Assembly (NCBI GenBank): GCA_023055425.1
Contig: JALGPY010000009.1
Span: 35,755,275 to 35,819,274, forward strand
Reading direction: 5' to 3'
Source of the DNA: Linanthus parryae
Taxonomy: Eukaryota > Streptophyta > Magnoliopsida > Ericales > Polemoniaceae
DNA: 64,000 bases
Shown piece by piece: positions 42,972-57,100 of the stretch. The number at the start of each line of letters is the position of its first letter. Position 1 is the first letter of the stretch. Both the position numbers and the translations under genes were made by a program. The notes beneath the pieces are model-generated. The model was not told the origin of the DNA and searched no databases. It saw only the letters and a program-made list of their open reading frames with translations.

Positions 42972-44488
42972 TGTAGGGTTTTGATTCATGGATGCGCAAC
43001 AGAAACACAAACAATCATAAACCATGCAAAACCCTCCAAGGATCACAAGTCAAGAGACATAACGATGGTAAAGGAAGAAATCAATAACACACCTTTTGAT
43101 GACTTCAAACGCGAATTGTGTCACGTCTCTATGGTTGATCCACGCCTAGAGGTGAATACTAGATCTTCCAATCCTTGGTGATAGCTCGGAAAGAGGAAGA
43201 GGAAGAAGAATCACGCAACAATGGAGCACCAAAGTGGGGCGGCTCCTCCTTGTAGGCCGACAGGTAGGGGGCGGTCCCAATGGGGGGTTCGGCCCTTTTT
43301 TGGGACTTGCTCTCTCCTTGCTTTATTCTCTCCTACTATATCATATAGATGTGTGGTGTGTAGAGAGAAAAATAAGCTAGGAGTTTTCTTTTTATAGTCC
43401 CACAACTCCTTGTCCTACTACATAAAGAACCCCTCTCCTAATCCTACTCAAGTTCGGATTAGTCCCTTTTTGCAAAAATAGTCCTTATCATGTCAATACA
43501 TGGATTAGTTCTATTTGCAAATTTATCCTAATCATGTCTCTACATGAATTAGGCCACCTTGGCATATCCTAATCATGTCTATACATGGATTAGTCCAACT
43601 TGCATATTAGTCCTACTAAGTTAGCAAGTTGTTGCGATTTGATCCTTTTAATTAATTAATCATATTAATTAATTCCCAAGTCTAGTTCACCCCTATATGG
43701 CGTGTGACCCCATAGATTCTATTTAGTTGGTAGTAACTATTTACTAATATGGAGCGGCCTCTAGCAAGACATCCATTCTAGCCAAACAAATAGAATAGTC
43801 ATCATGACAAACCTTGTGCAAGTAATTGTCTCATCCCTTTGTCCCAATATCCGGATTGGACACGAGACACAAAAGTCACACTCGTATATCCAATCCATAG
43901 TTTCTCGATCCTGGGAATAGCCTTATTCATGCAAATAACATCAATATCCCATATTGATTTATTTGAATCTGGCCAGACATTTTATAAGCACTATCCCTCG
44001 AGTGGCCTAGGATATTTGCTCCCGTTATGTGGGAGGGACAAATTCTATCTACGTCTACTACGATTTCTAAGCTTGCTTCTTATTGTATCCAGTACACGCC
44101 GTTATAGCTACCCAGTTACGATGTAGCGTTTGACGCTACCAAGATCACAATAATCCACAACTAGACAATATAGTGACTTCAAGTCTAAGGATGACAATAC
44201 CATTGCACCACGAGAAGCACTTGTGACTTAACATAACATGTATGTAGCCTTCTCGGAGATGCACACCCATGTGTTGGATCATGATATCTCCATATCAATC
44301 CAACCCCATACTAGTCTATAGATGCTTGTCCTATTAATCATTATAATCGACTAGGGATATTTAAGAATATAACACTTATATTCTAAGGACTTCATTCATG
44401 TTAACATATCTCTATATCGATAACATAATGAATCGTAAATCCATAAATGTCACAATTAATTGATTGCCTCTAGGGCACAATTCCAACA
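42972..44488 (-). repeat. Copia B 3' LTR (left)
   Basis: It runs from TGTAGGGTTTTGATTC to AATTCCAACA on the + strand. It lacks about 11 bp and about 30 bp found in the right copy. Confidence 0.9.
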
Positions 44489-44501
44489 GTCTCCCACTTG
44501 C
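44489..44501 (-). other. Copia B polypurine tract
   Basis: On the minus strand the sequence GCAAGTGGGAGAC directly abuts the LTR start TGTTGGAA. The same motif serves element C. Confidence 0.8.
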
Positions 44502-47500
44502 ACTAGAGTTAATCTCCTGCATCATATGCCCATTGATCTAGCGCGGCCCTGCACACTTACACTGTGTAGGGGCGAGGCATATGCTGGCACCTTGAAAATA
44601 TTCACATCTCCTCCATCAACAATTTGATTGATATTGAATATTCTGAATAAATGCATCTTATGCATTAATTTACTCAGTCCTCTATGTTAGAATCAGTGAC
44701 TGAATCTTGCCTGAAACCTTTCCAGCTCACAGTCGCTCCCACTAGGGCAAAACTCAAAACTCGACTTATAATCTGAATCTTCTTTGTCATATTTGAAGTT
44801 CGCATCACTGTAACCCCTTACAGTAAACTTTTCGTATCCTCCATTTATCAAAAATTCATCCTTAGTGCTTCTCAAGTACTAAAGGATAATCTTGATAATT
44901 TATCCAGTGACTCTCACCCGGATTTGACTGGTATATTTGTGTCATACCATATTACACATCTGGCCTAGTACATAACATGGTGTATCTCATGAATCTTATT
45001 CATACGGTCCCTTCCCAATCTAATTGGAAAGACAACTAGTCTTCAAAAGACCAATTCCATGTGACATAGGTAGAATCCATATTCTATACATGTTGAACCA
45101 TTTCAACACCTTTGTCAATTTATGTACTGTGACTTAAGCCACACAGCCATCTTGATCTATCTCCATAGATCTTCCTAGGTTTTTTTTGCCTAAGTCTATC
45201 ATTTGAAAATCAATTCCCTAGTCAATCTACGTAAGATTGCCAAGTAGGGACATCATTCCCAATGATTAGTATGTCTCCACATACAAGCCCAGAAACGTAA
45301 TTATGCTCCCACTAACTTTCTTGTAAACACACGTCTCATCTTCAATTTTGATAGAACCCAACTCCTTTGATTGCATCATCAATTCGAAGAGTCAAACTCC
45401 TAGAAGCTTGATTCAATCTATAAACAGATTGCTACAAGCAAGATACTAATGGATTTAAACATCACAACTGGGAAAGATTTCGTCATAGTCTATACTATGA
45501 ACTCACAGGAAATCCTTACCCAACCAATTGTCCCTTAAAGGTAATCATATTACCATCCATGTTGGTTTCCTCATGACCCACTTGCACCTTTCAGATGGTT
45601 CCACCAAAGTCCATACTTTGTTGGTATACATGGATTCCATTTTGTATCCCATGGCTCCAAGCCATTTTTGTGAGTATGGCCCATTCATGACCATCTCATC
45701 GGTTGTAGGCTCATCTTATGAGCAATATATCCTGGGTTATGAGAAATCCTTATTTCTCTAGTCCCTTGATATATCCTAACCTACGAGGTTCTTGTGTTTT
45801 TTTTGAGTAGGTTACTCCACAACACCTTGTGATCCTGCTCATGTTCCATAAAAAAGGATCAATGTTCTGTTGTGGTTCTTGAACTTATTCAAGTTTTACT
45901 GCCCTCCCACTATTTCTCTTAGAGACAATCTCTACCTAGAAACACTGTAGTTCGAGCAACAAACAGTTTGTTCTCGATTGGGTTGTAGAAATAATATCCT
46001 TTTCAGGATATCCCATAAAACATTTATCCGACTTGGGTCCAGGTTTATTTGTAAACTCTTTTACATAAACTTCATAACCCCAAATCTTTATGAATGACAT
46101 ACTAGGACAATTCCTAGTCCATATCTCATATGGTGTTTTTCATAATTTGTTTTGATGGAACAAGGTTAAGGGCGAAATTTGTTGTAATTAGAACATAGCC
46201 CCAAAAAGTAAACTGGAAGTTCTGTTTGACTCATCATGGACCGAACCATGTCGCACAAGGTACGAACTCTCCTCTTAGACATGCCAAACCCATGTGGCGT
46301 GCTAGGTGGAGCGAGTTTTGGATCATATCCAACACTCCCATAGATTCTTGTCAAACTCTTGGCTCAAGTACTCTCCTCTACGATCCAATCGTAGAGCCCT
46401 AATACTTTTGCCAAGCTCGTTCTCTACTTCATTCCTGAATACTTTGAACAATTCAAAGGATTCTGATTTGTTTCTTCATAAGATACACAAATCCATATTT
46501 CTCTGATCCTATCAGTAAATATGATGAAGTACTGAAAACCATCTTTAGCATTTGTGCTTAGCGGCCTTAATACATCAATATGTATGATTCCCAAAAGATC
46601 ATATCTTTGCCTAATAAGTCTTACATGTCTCATATGATTCAATAATCAAATGAGTTCCAGAAATCCATCCTCATGTAGTTCTAGATATGTATCTCTTATT
46701 TATGGGGCCTAAACGATAATGCTAAAGATAAGTGAAGTTCATATCATGATATGCAAACCTCTAGGTATTAATGTTATAGATGAAACTATCATGATCATTG
46801 ATATAGAATCCACTTAGACAAAATTGCATTACAATAATGCATATCATAATAAGTGGAACAACATTGTCCTTTATTATGATAAGGAGTTTTCTTGTCCAAA
46901 CAAGAAACTATGATAATGGTCCTACTCATAGCTAGGACATGATCGCTTTTGTTTAATTCATGAACAATTTCTTAAAGGTAGAAATAATTCCCTACGGCTT
47001 ATTCATCAACCCTTTGCTTCATAGCCCCATGTGTATGATTATTTCTTCCTTATCCAATTGTCTTCGTCTCTTGAGATCCTCCACATTTCTATAAATGCGA
47101 GACCCTCATCTAGTATCATATACTTATGAGATAGACACATTGATTTCTATAACAAAATTCCTATATTGGAATTCATAATTCCTTTATTACTTACTTCCAG
47201 GTACTTTGGGTAGCCTCTCTTCCTCTTCACCACCTATGGGATTCCAAGGCAACTTGGTTTTAGCAACATGCTTGCTTTATACCCATGGTGTCGGCACAAA
47301 CCATTTGGTCTTACCCATGCTGTTAACCATTAACAGCTTTGCCCATGCCCATTATGAGTGTTTTGTTTAGTGATTTTTCAATCATATTGAGTAATCAACT
47401 TTAAAACAAAACTATGATTGCATCCAATGCAATTCTTGGTCCACTTGGGTGAATAACCGTTTATTCTTTATCTATCTCATAGATAATGCCCATTCACTAG

Positions 47501-48240
47501 TGTTTCAATCATATTGAATTAGCTCATTTGCATAACGCAAAGTGGAGCAACACTTCAAACCTTTCATGTCTAGCTCGCTCTTTTGAAAGAGCTTCTTTCA
47601 ATGTATGATCATATCATACTTCTCCATGTCTCTCTTCTTGCTTCCAAAGCTCAGAGTTCATGGCAGCTAACATGGGGCAAGTCATAACCAAAGAACCATT
47701 CTTTGGTGTTCCTTTCATAGGTTTTAGTGTGTTTTGGTAGTCGGTGGAAGAGAACTTTATGTTCTACGAAGTACAAAAAATTCTCTTTTGAGAACAATTC
47801 TCAATTTTATACCAGTCTAGAAAAAGATAAAGTCGTGTTTTTGTTTGTTTAATGCCATGGGTATTCAACACAATAGGATTATGCAAAGTTTGTGACGTTT
47901 AACTATATTTAACAAGGACTTAAATTGTTAAACATAGCTCCCACTATTTTTCTACGGATTAATAACCCTCAAGATATTAATGCGGAAAATATTCTTATAT
48001 TTTCTAGTGGGCCAAGATCCATGTTTCATCTCCTTATGAGCTTGCTTTGGCAAGTCACCCATAATTTGACTACTTTAGGTAGGAACAATTCCAATTGCAT
48101 CTCTATGCAACTCTTGGTTCAATTGGGAAAATAACTCCTTATTTATCCATCCGAATGGATAATCCCAATTGGTTGCCTCTAGGTTTTAATCATATTAATA
48201 GCCTAATTTTATTTAAACAGTTGCACATTACTAGCTTGTG
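44502..48240 (-). pseudogene. Copia B degenerate pol remains
   Basis: The minus strand shows pieces in several frames: YEKFTVRGYSDANFKYDKED (RNase H), STYIDKVLKWFNM and MESMYTNKVWTLVEP (RT; the last matches element C almost base for base), TLCDMVRSMMSQTELPVYF and IIHIDVLRPLSTNAKDGFQY (integrase). Stops and frameshifts occur every 100-200 bp. Nothing here could be translated into a working enzyme. Confidence 0.75.
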
Positions 48241-49499
48241 CCATCGCATTCCATCATTATGAACCAAGTCGCCATGCTTTGGCACGCACGAACTTGATAA
48301 ATCGTGATGATAATGAGTGTTTAAATAACGAGAAGGAAAGAACACAATATTTGAATTTTGAGGGATTTTAAATTCAATCTTAATTGTTTTTGTTGATCAA
48401 TATCAACTAATCTATCTATTTGAGTTTGGGCACAACTCCAAATAATAGATCCGGGTTGTCTAATTATCTTTTTATCCTAATTGCATGCATCATCCATACA
48501 CCAACCACAAAATAATAAGACAATAAAATAAACAACCACAAAACAAAAAATAAAACGTGATGTGGATATGGCCTTTTCTAGACTAAGATAATTCCAAGCC
48601 AATGGAATTATCTATGAACCCTAAAAGCAAACACATCTCCATATGTCTTGATCTTTTGGTCCATCCTTCATAGTCATGTGGAATGCTCCATGCTCCATGC
48701 TCCATCTTTTGTGGCTCTTTTTGGCTTTTGGCTTCTTTTCTTCAATCTTGGCTAACAATCTATTCTATCTAGCACTAGCTAGCAACTATACTAAATAAAA
48801 TAAATCTCACAAGTTGAGAAAAAAATGGCTCGCAGGCCATAAAACCCTAATTAATTATTACAATTAATTGATCAGCTCGCAGGCCGTAAACCAAACCACA
48901 AAAATTAAACATCCACATCAAACCACATCCTAAGGCCATATCCAATCACCATGCGATTTGCACATAAACAGTTAAAATCCAATTGTAACGCGCTTGGTCA
49001 ATTTTAATTGATTTTAGGATATTCTAGGGTTAAAACGGTCCATGGGGCCCAACAATCAAATTGCCCGGGCCCAAAAAGAGAACCACAAAGGCCTTGGGCC
49101 GGCTGGCCCATAGCCCACGCGGCTAGGCCGCGGGCTAGGGCTGCCCTAGGCCGTCCCTTGCTTGGGCGGCAAGCAAGGAGGGGCGGTCCCCTAGGGGGGC
49201 CGAACCTCCTTTGAGAGTTGTTTCCAAAACAACTCCCTTGCTTGGTGCCCAAGTTTAGTTGTTTCCTTGTATGGGAACAGCTCCTTCTTCCCAAAGGATG
49301 CCCAAACCCTAGATCTAAGATCCTTAAATTTCTCAAACTCACTAATTCATGCATCCAATGCAAAAGCTAGGTCTTGTAGATTATTGACAAATTGCAACAT
49401 ATGCTTGATTTGTCTTGTTTTACGCGATAAACAACAATTTTAAGGTGTAAAACTATCAAAACGTAACACATAAACCATGTTTATGCTCTACGACCTGTG
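48241..49499. other. Copia B leader region, non-coding
   Basis: This is the 5' untranslated part between primer site and gag, parallel to 52568-54159 in C. It includes the GC-rich block at about 49070-49200 (GGCCGCGGGC) that C also has at 52900-52960, and an (in)complete purple-like stretch of AT. Open frames here are by-products of GC content. Confidence 0.55.
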
Positions 49500-49511
49500 G
49501 CTCTGATACCA
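49500..49511 (-). other. Copia B primer binding site
   Basis: The + strand reads GCTCTGATACCA, i.e. TGGTATCAGAGC on the element strand, complementary to initiator tRNA-Met. It lies one base from the LTR. Confidence 0.88.
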
Positions 49512-49512
49512 C

Positions 49513-51070
49513 TGTAGGGTTTTGATTCATGGATGCGCAACGGAAACACAAACAATCATAAACCATGCAAAACCCTCCAAGGATCACAAGTCAAGAGACA
49601 TAACGATGGTAAAGGAAGAAATCAATAACACACCTTAGGGTTCTCCTTTGATGACTTGAAACGCGAATTGTCTCACGTCTCTACGGTTGATCCACGCCTA
49701 GAGGTGAATACTAGATCTTCCAATCCTTGGTGCTAGCCCGGAAAGAGGAAGAGGAAGAAGAATCACGCAACAATGGAGCACCAAAGTGGGGCGGCTCCTC
49801 CTTGTAGGCCGACGGGTAGGGGGCGGTCCCAATGGGGGGTTCGGCCCTCTTTTGGGACTTTCTCTCTCCTTGCTTTATTCTCTCCTACTCTATCATATAG
49901 ATGTGTGGTGTGTAGAGAGAAAAATAAGCTAGGAGTGTTCTTTATATAGTCCCACAACTCCTTGTCCTACTACATAAAGAACCCCTCTCCTAATCCTACT
50001 CAAGTTCGGATTAGTCCCTTTTTGCAAAAATAGTCCTTATCATGTCAATACATAGATTAGTTCTATTTGAAAATTTATCCTTATCATGTCTCTACATGAA
50101 TTAGGCCACCTTGGCATATCCTAATCATGTCTATACATAGATTAGTCCAACTTGCATATTAGTCCTACTAAGTTAGCAAGTTGTTGCGATTTGATTCTTT
50201 TTAATTAATTAATCATACTAATTAATTCCCAAGTCTAGTTCACCCCTATATGGCGTGTGACCCCATAGGTTCTATTTAGTTGGTAGTAACTATTTACTAA
50301 TATGGAGCGGCCTCTAGCAAGACATCCATTCTAGCCAACAAATAGAATAGTCATCATGACAAACCTTGTGCAAGTAATTGTCTCATCCCTTTGTCCCAAT
50401 ATCCGGATTGGACACGAGACGTACAAGTCACACTAGTATATCAAATCCATAGTCTCTCGATCCTGGGAATAACCTTATTCATGCAAATAACATCAATATC
50501 CCATATTGATTTATTTGAGTCTGGCCAGACATTTTATAAGCACTATCCCTCGAGTGGCCTAGGATATTTGCTCCCGTTATGTGGGAGGGACAAATTCTAT
50601 CTACATCTACTAAGATCTCTAAGCTTGCTTCTTATTGTATCCAGTACACGCCTTTATAGCTACCCAGTTACGGTGTAGCGTTTGACGCTACCAAGATAAC
50701 AATAATCCACAACTAGACAATCTAGTGACTTCAAGTCTAGGGATGACAATACCATTGCACCACGAGAAGCACTTGTGACTAAACATAACATGTATGTAGC
50801 TTTCTCGGAGATGGGTCAATCCGGTGCTCCATTACCCTTAATGCACACCCATGTGTTGGATCATGATATCTCCATATCAATCCAACCCCATACTAGTCTA
50901 TAGATGCTTGTCCTATTAATCATTATAATCAACTAGGGATATTTAAGAATATAACACTTATATTCTAAGGACTTCATTCATGTTAACATATCTCTATATC
51001 GATAACATAATGAATCGTAAATCCATAAATGTCACAATTAATTGATTTCCTCTAGGGCACAATTCCAACA
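49513..51070 (-). repeat. Copia B 5' LTR (right)
   Basis: 1558 bp. A minus-strand TATA box (TATATAAAG) lies at about 49940-49948; in the left LTR the same place reads TATAAAAAG. The ends are as in the left copy. Confidence 0.9.
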
Positions 51071-51132
51071 CTCTCCGCATTCTATGATGCAGGTGGAAAT
51101 TCGATCGTGGGACGCTCCACCATTGCCTATAT
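51071..51132 (+). pseudogene. 62-bp sliver of copia A RNase H between B and C
   Basis: After CTCTC this reads on as the host element: MELS before B, then AFYDAGGNSIVGRSTIAYI here, then LFLGSNIISWK after C at 59540. It therefore shows that B and C entered the same exon 57 bp apart. It ends with TATAT, the C target duplication. Confidence 0.85.
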
Positions 51133-52554
51133 TGTTGGAATAGATGCCCTAGAGGCAATCGTAGAATTAGTATGAACAATGTTTTGGCTAGAATATTCAT
51201 TTATTATTTATGGCGATATTTAATATAATGAAGTCCTTAGATAAAATGTGTTATTTATCTTAAATATCCCTAGTCCATTATATTGATTAATAGGACAATC
51301 AAATATAGACTAGTATGTGGATAGATTGATATGGGGATATCAAGTCTAAACACATGGGTATGCATTAGGAGTAATGGCATACTGGATTGACCCACAACGA
51401 AAAGGATACATTAGATTATGTGAAGTCACAATCGCTTTTCGTAGTGCTAATATATTGCAATCCTAGAACTTGAAGTCACTAGATACTCTAGTTATTGTGC
51501 TTTGATGTTATCAAACGATACACCGTAACTGGGTAATCATAAAGGTGGCTATCAGGCGTGATAGGAAGCAAGCTTAGAGATCGTAGTGATGTAGATAGGA
51601 TTTGTCCCTCCCACTTAATGGGGGTAAATATCCACGGCCACTCGAGGGATGAGGCTTATTGAATGTCTGGCCAGACTCAGATAAATTAATATAGAGATAT
51701 TAATGTTATCTGCAAGTATAAGCATATTCCCAGGATCGAGGAACTATGGATTGGATATACGAGTGTGACTATTTATGTCTCGTGTCCAATCCGGATATGG
51801 AGACAAAGGGATAATGCAATATGACATATTGGGCACAAAGGTTTGTCGAGATCACTGACTATTTCTATGGGTTGGGTTGCATGGATGTGTTGCTAGACAC
51901 CTCTCCATGTTAGTAATAGTTACTACCAACTATATAGAAACCTATGGGGTCACACGTCAAATAGAGTAGAGCTACATTTGGGATTAATTAATATAGATTA
52001 ATTAATAGAAGGATCATTGTGCAACACCTTGCAAACTTAGTAGGACTAATTTGCAAGGAAGGGAATAGTTCTAGTCCTACTAGAACAAGAAAACTCTAAT
52101 ATGGAAACAACAAGGAGTTGTTGGAGTATATATATAAGAGGCTCTTGCTCCCTTCCCAAAAAGATTGTTATTAGACATAACATAAGGAGTGGGAGAGAGC
52201 AAAAGAGAGAGCAAGACAAGAGCTAGGCCGAAACCTAGCCCCCGTCCGCCCCCTCTACCCGACGGCACAAAGGAGGGCCGAACCTCCTTGGTTCCTTTTG
52301 TTGCTTTGATCTTCTTCCCTCTTCCTCCGGGTTCAAGCTAGCACTTGTTTGAAGGAAGAATCTAGATCTCACCTCTAGACATGGATCAACCGTAGAGACG
52401 AGGACATCATTCTTCGTGTGATCTCACAAATCAAAAGGTACACATCTTCTATTACCCTAATCATGTTATGATATCTCTTTCTGTGATCCTTGGTGGGCTT
52501 TGAGTAGGATTAATTTTTGTTATTCCGCTGCGTTACCTACGTCAAAACCCAACA
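51133..52554 (+). repeat. Copia C 5' LTR
   Basis: 1422 bp, TGTTGGAATAGATG to CAAAACCCAACA. A TATA box TATATATATAAG lies at 52127-52138. Confidence 0.92.
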
Positions 52555-52555
52555 G

Positions 52556-52567
52556 TGGTATCAGAGC
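52556..52567 (+). other. Copia C primer binding site
   Basis: TGGTATCAGAGC, complementary to initiator tRNA-Met, one base after the LTR. Confidence 0.9.
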
Positions 52568-54159
52568 CACAGGTCGTAGAACATAACATGATCTTATGTG
52601 TTTACGATTTCAGTTCATACACCATATTATTGTTTATTACGCGAAAACTGAAAAGTTGGCATAGTAGATGCAAGATTGAATTTGATTCAATTAAACAAGA
52701 CCCAATTTAACATTGGATGTTAGAATTGGTGAGTTTAATCACATAGGATGTGAATAATTGGGTTCTTGAAAAATTAGGGTTCATGGGCACATGATTGAAA
52801 AAGGGGTTTTTCAATTATGGGAACAAAGTTATGGAAATAAATCCATAAGGAAACAACCTTGCTTGGGCAACAAGGAAGAGGGAAGGAGACTAGGGCCGAA
52901 ACCCTAGCCGCCCGCCCCTCCCTTGCGCGCCAAGCAAGGCCGCGGGCCTCTAGGCGTGCGGCGGTCCTAGGGTTCGGGCCAATTGTTGGCTTGGGCCCTT
53001 TGGACCGTTGTAAAACCCTAGTTACCCGATTTCATTAAAATTAAACAAGCACGTTAAAAATTGGTTTTAACTGTATTATGTGCTTTATTGCATGGTGGAT
53101 GGATATGTCCTAGGATTGTGGATGTTTATTGTTTTGTGGTTTGGTTTACGGCCTGCGAGCTGATCAAATTAATGTAATAATTAATTAAGTTTTGCGGCCT
53201 GCGAATCGTCCTTTTTCTCCTCGACATGTGAGGCTTTTGTTATTTATTTATTCTAGATGTTAGGCTAGAATTAGAAATATTTAGATGATAGCCAAGAACG
53301 TGGAGAAGAAGACCGGAGAACCAAAGGAGCCAAAAGACATCCCTAGGCGCGCAGCTATGGTGGAGCACATGGAGATGAGCTCGGCACTTTAGGGCAATTA
53401 GATATTATCATTGGCTTGATAATATCATTAGTCTAGGGGCCATATCCATGCCACGTTTTTTTTGTTTTGTGGATGTTTATTATTCATGCCTTGTTATTTA
53501 TTTTGTGTGTATGACGCTACTAGCAAAACGATAACAAGATAATAATAAACAAGGTTGGTCTTTTATTGTGGATGGCCCAATCCAAATAAGTAGACCATGT
53601 TGATAAGATCAACCAAACAACTTAAAAGAAATCCCTCAAATAAATATTGCGTTTTTGCTTCTCTTGCCAAAACACCCTTCATGATCATGGCCTATTAAAA
53701 TTCGGGCTTGCCAAAGCAAGGCGATTTTAATTTTTCATGATGTGTTGCGGACGACGCAAGCTAGTAATGCGTGTATGTTGAAAGCAAGAGGTTGGACGCA
53801 ACTAGGCAAGAGTCAATTAGATTGATGAGCTTAGAGGCATGACAATTAGGAGTTATCCATTGGATAAAGAATAAAAACAATTTATTCACCTAATTGGACC
53901 AAGAGTTGCATGGGATGCAATTGGAATGGTTCCTACCTAAATAACCAATTCTTGGGTGACTTGCCAAAGCAAGCTCAAGAAGAAGTGAAAAGGGATCTTG
54001 GACCCACTAGAAAGTATAAAGATATTTTCCGCTTTAATAGTGAGGGCTATTAATCCGAAGAAAATAGTGGGAGCTATATTTAATGATCTAAACGTTGTTA
54101 AATATAGTCAAATTGTTCAAAATACTAAATTGCATATTTCTCGTTTTGTAGAATTCCAA
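52568..54159 (+). other. Copia C untranslated leader
   Basis: About 1.6 kb without a long frame. It has a GC-rich block at 52900-52990 and short matches to the leader of B. A frame from 53998 is open into gag, but the gag-like protein begins at 54160. Confidence 0.6.
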
Positions 54160-57100
54160 ATGGCAAACAACAATGCATCGAGTTCATCCCTACGATTTGT
54201 CCTTGAGAAGGATAAATTGTCTGGAACAAATTTCCATGACTGGTACAGAAACTTGAGGATTGTCCTCAAGCAAGAAAAGAAGCTGTACGTCTTGGACACT
54301 CAAATTCCAGATCCACCACAAGATGAGTCTCTACTAGTGGAAGTAAGGGCACGTCAGAAACATATTGATGATTCTAATGACGTGACTTGCCTCATGCTTT
54401 GCACCATGACTGGTGAGCTTCAGAAGCAACACGAGAACATGGAAGCCTATGATATGATCAGACACTTGAAACAATTGTTTCAGGAACAGGCAAGGCATGA
54501 GCGCTATGAGGTGTCTAAAGCATTGTTCAAAAGCAGTCTTGCAGAGGGGAATCCAGTAGGCCCTCATGTACTCCGAATGATCGGGTACATAGAGAACCTT
54601 GAGAGACTGGGGTTCCCACTCGGGCAGGACTTGGCGACTGATCTCGTCTTGCAATCGTTGCCTGACAGTTATAATCACTTCATTATGAACTACAATATGA
54701 ATGAGATCAACAAGTCTTTGCCAGACCTATTGAACATGCTAAAGACAGCTGAGCAAAGCATCAATAAAGGCAAGGGCAAAGCCATAATGATGGTACACAA
54801 GAAGAAGGGCAAGTAAGTTGCATCTACTTCAAAAGGAAAACGCAAGAAAGTTGCGAAATGCAAGGAAGCCCTAAAGCCTAGTGGAGGCGTGGCTAAAGGT
54901 GAATGTCACTACTGCAGCCAGCCGGGTCACTGGAGGAGGAACTCCCCTAAATATCTGGAGGATAAGAAGCTTGGAATAGTGATTCCACCACCACCAGGTA
55001 TTTATGTTATAGACATCAATCTCTCTATTTCATCATCCTGGGTATTGGATACCGGATGTGGTTCTCACATTTGTCGTAATGTGCAGGATTTGAAAAGAAG
55101 TAGAAGATTGCGAAAAGGGGAGATAGACTTGCGCGTCGGGAATGGAGCAAAGGTTGCTGCATTAGCTGTAGGCGTTTATGAGCTATCTTTGCCTTCTGGA
55201 CTTATTTTAGAATTAGACAATTGCTTTTATGTGCCTGCTATGAGCAGAAACATTATTTCCGTTTCTTGTTTGGACGAGAAAGGTTTTTCTATTTCAATAA
55301 AGGACAAGTGTTGCTCCATTTATTTTGATAGTATGCACTATTGTAGTGCGCATTTGTCTAATGGATTGTATATCATTGATCTAAATAATCCAATCTATAA
55401 CATAAATACTAAAAGGATTAAAACTAATGATTTAAATCCTACATATCTATGGGACTGTCGTTTAGGCCATATAAATGAGAAACGCATATCTAGACTCCAT
55501 AAGGATGGAATTCTAGACTCATTTGATTTGGAATCATTTGAGACATGTGAATCTCGTTTATTAGGAAAAATGACAAAGTCCCCTTTCAATAAGAAAGGCG
55601 AGCGGACTAGTGAGTTATTGGCACTCATACATACTGATGTATGCGGACCATTCCCCACGCCTGCCAGAGGTGGTTATACCTACTTCATCACATTTACTGA
55701 TGATTTCAGTAGATATGGATTTGTATACCTTATGAAGGCCAAATCAGAATCCTTTGAATTGTTCAAGGAATTCAAGAATGAAGTAGAGAAGCAACTTGGC
55801 AAGAGTATTAAAGCTCTACGATCGGATCGTGGAGGAGAATACTTAAGCCAAGAGTTTGATGAGTATCTTAGAGAGTGTGGGATAGTATCCCAGCTCACTC
55901 CACCCGGAACACCACAAAGGAATGGTGTATCTGAGAGGAGGAATTGCACTCTATTAGATATGGTGCGATCTATGATGTCTCAAACAGATCTTCCGATATC
56001 CTTTTGGGGACACGCTCTAATGACGGAAGCTTTTACCATTAACCGTGTTCCATCCAAATCAGTCATGAAGACGCCATATGAGATATGGACTGGGAAGCGT
56101 CCCATAGTCTCGTTTATGAAGATTTGGGGCTGCGACGTCTATGTAAAACGTTTACAAACAGACAAGCTCGGGCCTAAAGCGGATAAGTGTAAGTTTGTGG
56201 GATATCCTAAAGAGACTAAAGGATATTACTTCGATAACCCTACCGAGAACAAAGTGTTCGTTGCTCGGACCGGTGTGTTTCTAGAAAGAGAATTAGTCTC
56301 TAAAGAAGCAAGTGGGAGGGTTGTAGAACTTGAAAAAATTCATGAACCACAAACCCTTGAACCGATAATGGAACATGAGCAGGAATCACAAGAAGTTGTG
56401 GAAGAACCTGTTCAGGTAACACAGGAACTCCGTAGATCAGGAAGAGTGCGTCATGAGCCATAGAGGTATGGACTTCTCGTGACTGAGCCCAATGACGAAC
56501 CACTCATGGAAGATGAGCCTGTAACCTATGGAGAAGCCATGAGTGGCCCAGACTCTAAGAAGTGGCTAGAAGCCATGAGATTCGAAATGGATTCCATGTA
56601 CACCAACAAAGTATGGACTTTGGTGGAACCACCCGAAGGGGCTCGACCCATAGGGTGCAAGTGGGTCTTCAAGAAGAAGACCGACATGGATGGCAAAGTA
56701 GTTGCCTATAAGGGCCGATTTGTGGCCAAAGGTTATAGACAAATTCATGGTATTGACTATGATGAGACCTTTTCACCGGTCGCCATGACTAAATCCATTC
56801 GAATCTTACTTGCTATTGCAGCATACTACGACTATGAAATTTGGCAAATGGATGTCAAAACAGCATTCCTTTATGGGAACCTCCTTGAGGATGTGTACAT
56901 GACACAACCAGAGGGTTTTGAGGATCCAGAGAATGCCAATAAAGTCTGTAAGCTGCAAAGGTCCATTTATGGATTAAAGCAAGCTTCTAGGAGCTGGAAT
57001 CGACGTTTTGATGACGCGGTCAAAGAGTTTGGCTTCATCAAGAACGAAGATGAGCCTTGTGTTTACAAGAAGGTTAGTGGGAGCTCTATAGTATTTCTGG

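Larger units (their letters stand above)
42972..51070 (-). mobile_element. Copia element B, minus strand, 8099 bp, coding part decayed
   Basis: LTRs of 1517 and 1558 bp are about 97% alike by eye. TG...CA ends, TSD CTCTC, a primer site and a polypurine tract are present. The interior (5 kb) encodes only fragments homologous to element C: RNase H at 44693-44875, RT near 45081-45660, integrase at 46166-46642, and the pre-gag leader near 47925-48010. No frame exceeds about 120 codons, and gag seems largely lost. Confidence 0.9.

Noticed and set aside
43839..44126. 95-codon ORF in the copia B LTR, repeated at 50391-50678
   Set aside because: The duplicate is only the second LTR; the frame is antisense to the element and has no domain.
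49004..49363. 119-codon Gly/Pro/Arg-rich ORF and its mirror on the + strand
   Set aside because: It lies in the GC-rich leader of copia B; the same block in C (about 52900) is not open, so it is a composition effect.
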